Positions 6,431 to 6,965 of a stretch of 6,965 nucleotides of DNA are shown in pieces; positions within the stretch are counted from its first letter, which is position 1, and every line of letters begins with the position of its first letter. Origin of the DNA: Thermoplasmatales archaeon. GTDB lineage: Archaea > Thermoplasmatota > JASEFT01 > JAUWIS01. The stretch spans positions 1 to 6,965 of the forward strand of contig JASEEW010000092.1 in NCBI GenBank assembly GCA_030019485.1, given 5' to 3'. The notes beneath the pieces are model-generated. The model saw only the letters and a program-made list of their open reading frames with translations, searched no databases and was not told where the DNA came from. The position numbers and the translations under genes were made by a program.

Positions 6431-6666
6431 ATGCCTGCTGATAATCATTCTCAGAAATAGCATACTATCGCAGAACTAGGCGACGATAACACTTGAGATG
6501 CTAACTGATTAGGCATCAAATATGATAAAACAATCGTTGTAACAGACCATGTACCAACAAACAACAAACCCCGATGACCAGCCGCAAGAGTATCAAAGAT
6601 AAAGGTATTAACGAAGATTATTATGGTCATCATCTATTTCCTCGAAGAGGTCAGAAGGTCATCTAA
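6431..6666 (+). pseudogene. Possible decayed gene fragment, weakly resembling the N-terminal region of LeuC/aconitase-family large subunits
   Basis: From an ATG at 6431 the + frame reads protein-like sequence broken by TAG (6458) and three TGA codons (6494, 6506, 6575). Fragments in order are HTIAELGDDNT, LGIKYDKTIVVTDHVPTNNK (6509-6568) and, one frame over, KDKGINEDYYGHHLFPRRG (6595-6651), ending at a TAA at 6664. From memory, LeuC/homoaconitase N-termini run TIAEKI, then a (G/N)D(x)T segment, then DKI/TIVLVxDH..P, then GI, then HxLxPxxG, so the order of landmarks agrees. The spacing between DH and the later histidine is about nine residues too short, and no GADSH motif follows. The last ~30 bases overlap the end of the right-edge gene on the other strand. 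This could be chance; identity is a suggestion only. Confidence 0.22.
6497..6517. repeat. Small imperfect inverted repeat (hairpin)
   Basis: GATGCTAA (6497-6504) pairs with TTA-G-GCATC (6509-6517): eight base pairs, one bulged G at 6512 and a four-base loop CTGA. No T-run follows on either strand, so it is not a typical terminator. It could be an operator-like palindrome, an RNA hairpin or chance. Confidence 0.3.
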
Positions 6667-6965
6667 CACGCTCCAGCTTTTACGCTGGTCTATTGGAGGG
6701 GTTACCCTCAGACGATATTTTCCTTTTTTTACAGGAACATCTATAAATATAACACCCCACGATTTTTTACATCGTGTAATCTCATTTAGAAACAGTTCAA
6801 AGTATTCTTTTCCACCAGCTTTTGCTACCTCTTTTGTCCTCCAAGCGTCCGCAACATTTACAGGTGTTGGCAATTCAAAACCCTTTCTCATCACACCATC
6901 CCACGCTTTAGGCTCACGAACACCAATAAGACGCTGATTAGTTCTGTAAAAATTTCCATCATATC
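6634..6965 (-). CDS. Unrecognised protein, C-terminal 109 residues (start lies beyond the right edge)
   Basis: The frame is open to the right edge and ends at TAG (6634-6636). GTG (6894) and ATG (6891) codons occur inside, but the frame reads on upstream through YDGNFYRTNQRLIGVREP, which looks like real protein, so I treat the gene as truncated. The visible part is soluble and charged, with no membrane segment. It has a central helical-looking stretch (VADAWRTKEVAKAGGKEYF), then a probable strand-turn-strand WGVIFIDVPVKKGKYRLRV, then TPPIDQRKSWSVLDDLL near the end. I do not recognise the family. The acidic, lysine-rich composition supports this strand over the F/S-rich + strand frame opposite it. 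It is upstream of, and co-directional with, the ileS cluster but separated by about 300 bp and a promoter, so probably a separate transcription unit. Confidence 0.6.
   Translation of the reverse strand, partial: YDGNFYRTNQRLIGVREPKAWDGVMRKGFELPTPVNVADAWRTKEVAKAGGKEYFELFLNEITRCKKSWGVIFIDVPVKKGKYRLRVTPPIDQRKSWSVLDDLLTSSRK

Larger units (their letters stand above)
6340..6633. other. Intergenic region without a convincing intact gene
   Basis: About 294 bp between the ileS start and the stop of the right-edge gene. It contains the ileS promoter and a T-rich tract at its left end. The rest has no clear intact CDS, tRNA or known RNA on either strand. The - strand has a 60-codon open frame (6451-6633) that continues in phase from the right-edge gene after its TAG. 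The + strand has a protein-like but stop-broken reading. Codon choice differs from the neighbours (CGG and TCG appear in the - strand frame). Confidence 0.6.

Noticed and set aside
6466..6488. TATCG...CGATA inverted repeat as a structured RNA
   Set aside because: Only five base pairs around a 13-base loop, well within chance.
6431..6590. Reading the three + strand TGA codons as sense (Trp or Gly) in an alternative genetic code
   Set aside because: All clear genes in the window work with standard TGA stops (carS and pyrE both end in TGA), so a decayed gene or chance is simpler.
6340..6633. tRNA, CRISPR repeat or insertion-sequence end in the spacer
   Set aside because: No GTTCGAATCC-like T-loop, no regularly spaced direct repeats and no terminal inverted repeats with target duplication were found by eye.
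6626..6636. C-box-like ATGATGA on the - strand, suggesting a C/D guide RNA
   Set aside because: No D box (CTGA) at a suitable distance and no internal C'/D' pair; the sequence is simply two ATG codons after the TAG.
6623..6937. A + strand frame of 104 codons opposite the right-edge gene
   Set aside because: Its composition is rich in F, S and T with few acidic residues, as expected of an antisense shadow; the - strand frame is balanced and charged and runs to the window edge.

Overview
The window looks like low-GC euryarchaeal chromosome. The evidence is archaeal-type gene content (CDP-archaeol synthase, archaeal IleRS, a short stand-alone PyrE, a membrane-anchored double winged-helix regulator), a leaderless BRE/TATA-type promoter and a GGTGA Shine-Dalgarno. 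The architecture of the first gene (CARDB-like ectodomain, one membrane helix, two winged helices) is one I associate most with Thermoplasmatota. That lineage guess is an inference from domain style, not a proof.

Layout: (1) 1-1055, + strand, the 3' part of a membrane-bound transcription regulator that runs off the left edge. (2) 1058-6339, - strand, a tight four-gene cluster in transcription order ileS > carS > pyrE > purD, with 7-bp overlaps at the first two junctions and a 25-bp gap at the last. (3) 6340-6633, about 300 bp without a convincing intact gene. It holds the cluster promoter, a T-rich tract, a small hairpin and what may be a decayed + strand gene. (4) 6634-6965, - strand, the C-terminal 109 residues of an unrecognised protein that enters from the right edge.

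How the genes fit together: IleRS charges tRNA-Ile, CarS activates unsaturated archaeol with CTP for membrane phospholipids, PyrE makes OMP for UMP (and so CTP), and PurD makes GAR in purine synthesis. The cluster is a housekeeping/biosynthetic operon. PyrE and PurD both handle phosphoribosyl substrates, and CarS consumes the CTP that the pyrimidine route supplies. The cluster ends tail-to-tail with the regulator gene, with only two bases between the stop codons.

I see no CRISPR array, tRNA, rRNA, insertion sequence or obvious defence system. The parts worth a second look are the composition switch inside the regulator gene, the compact carS/pyrE junction, and the 6340-6660 region, where a possible aconitase-family relic and an in-frame open extension beyond an amber stop lie antisense to each other.
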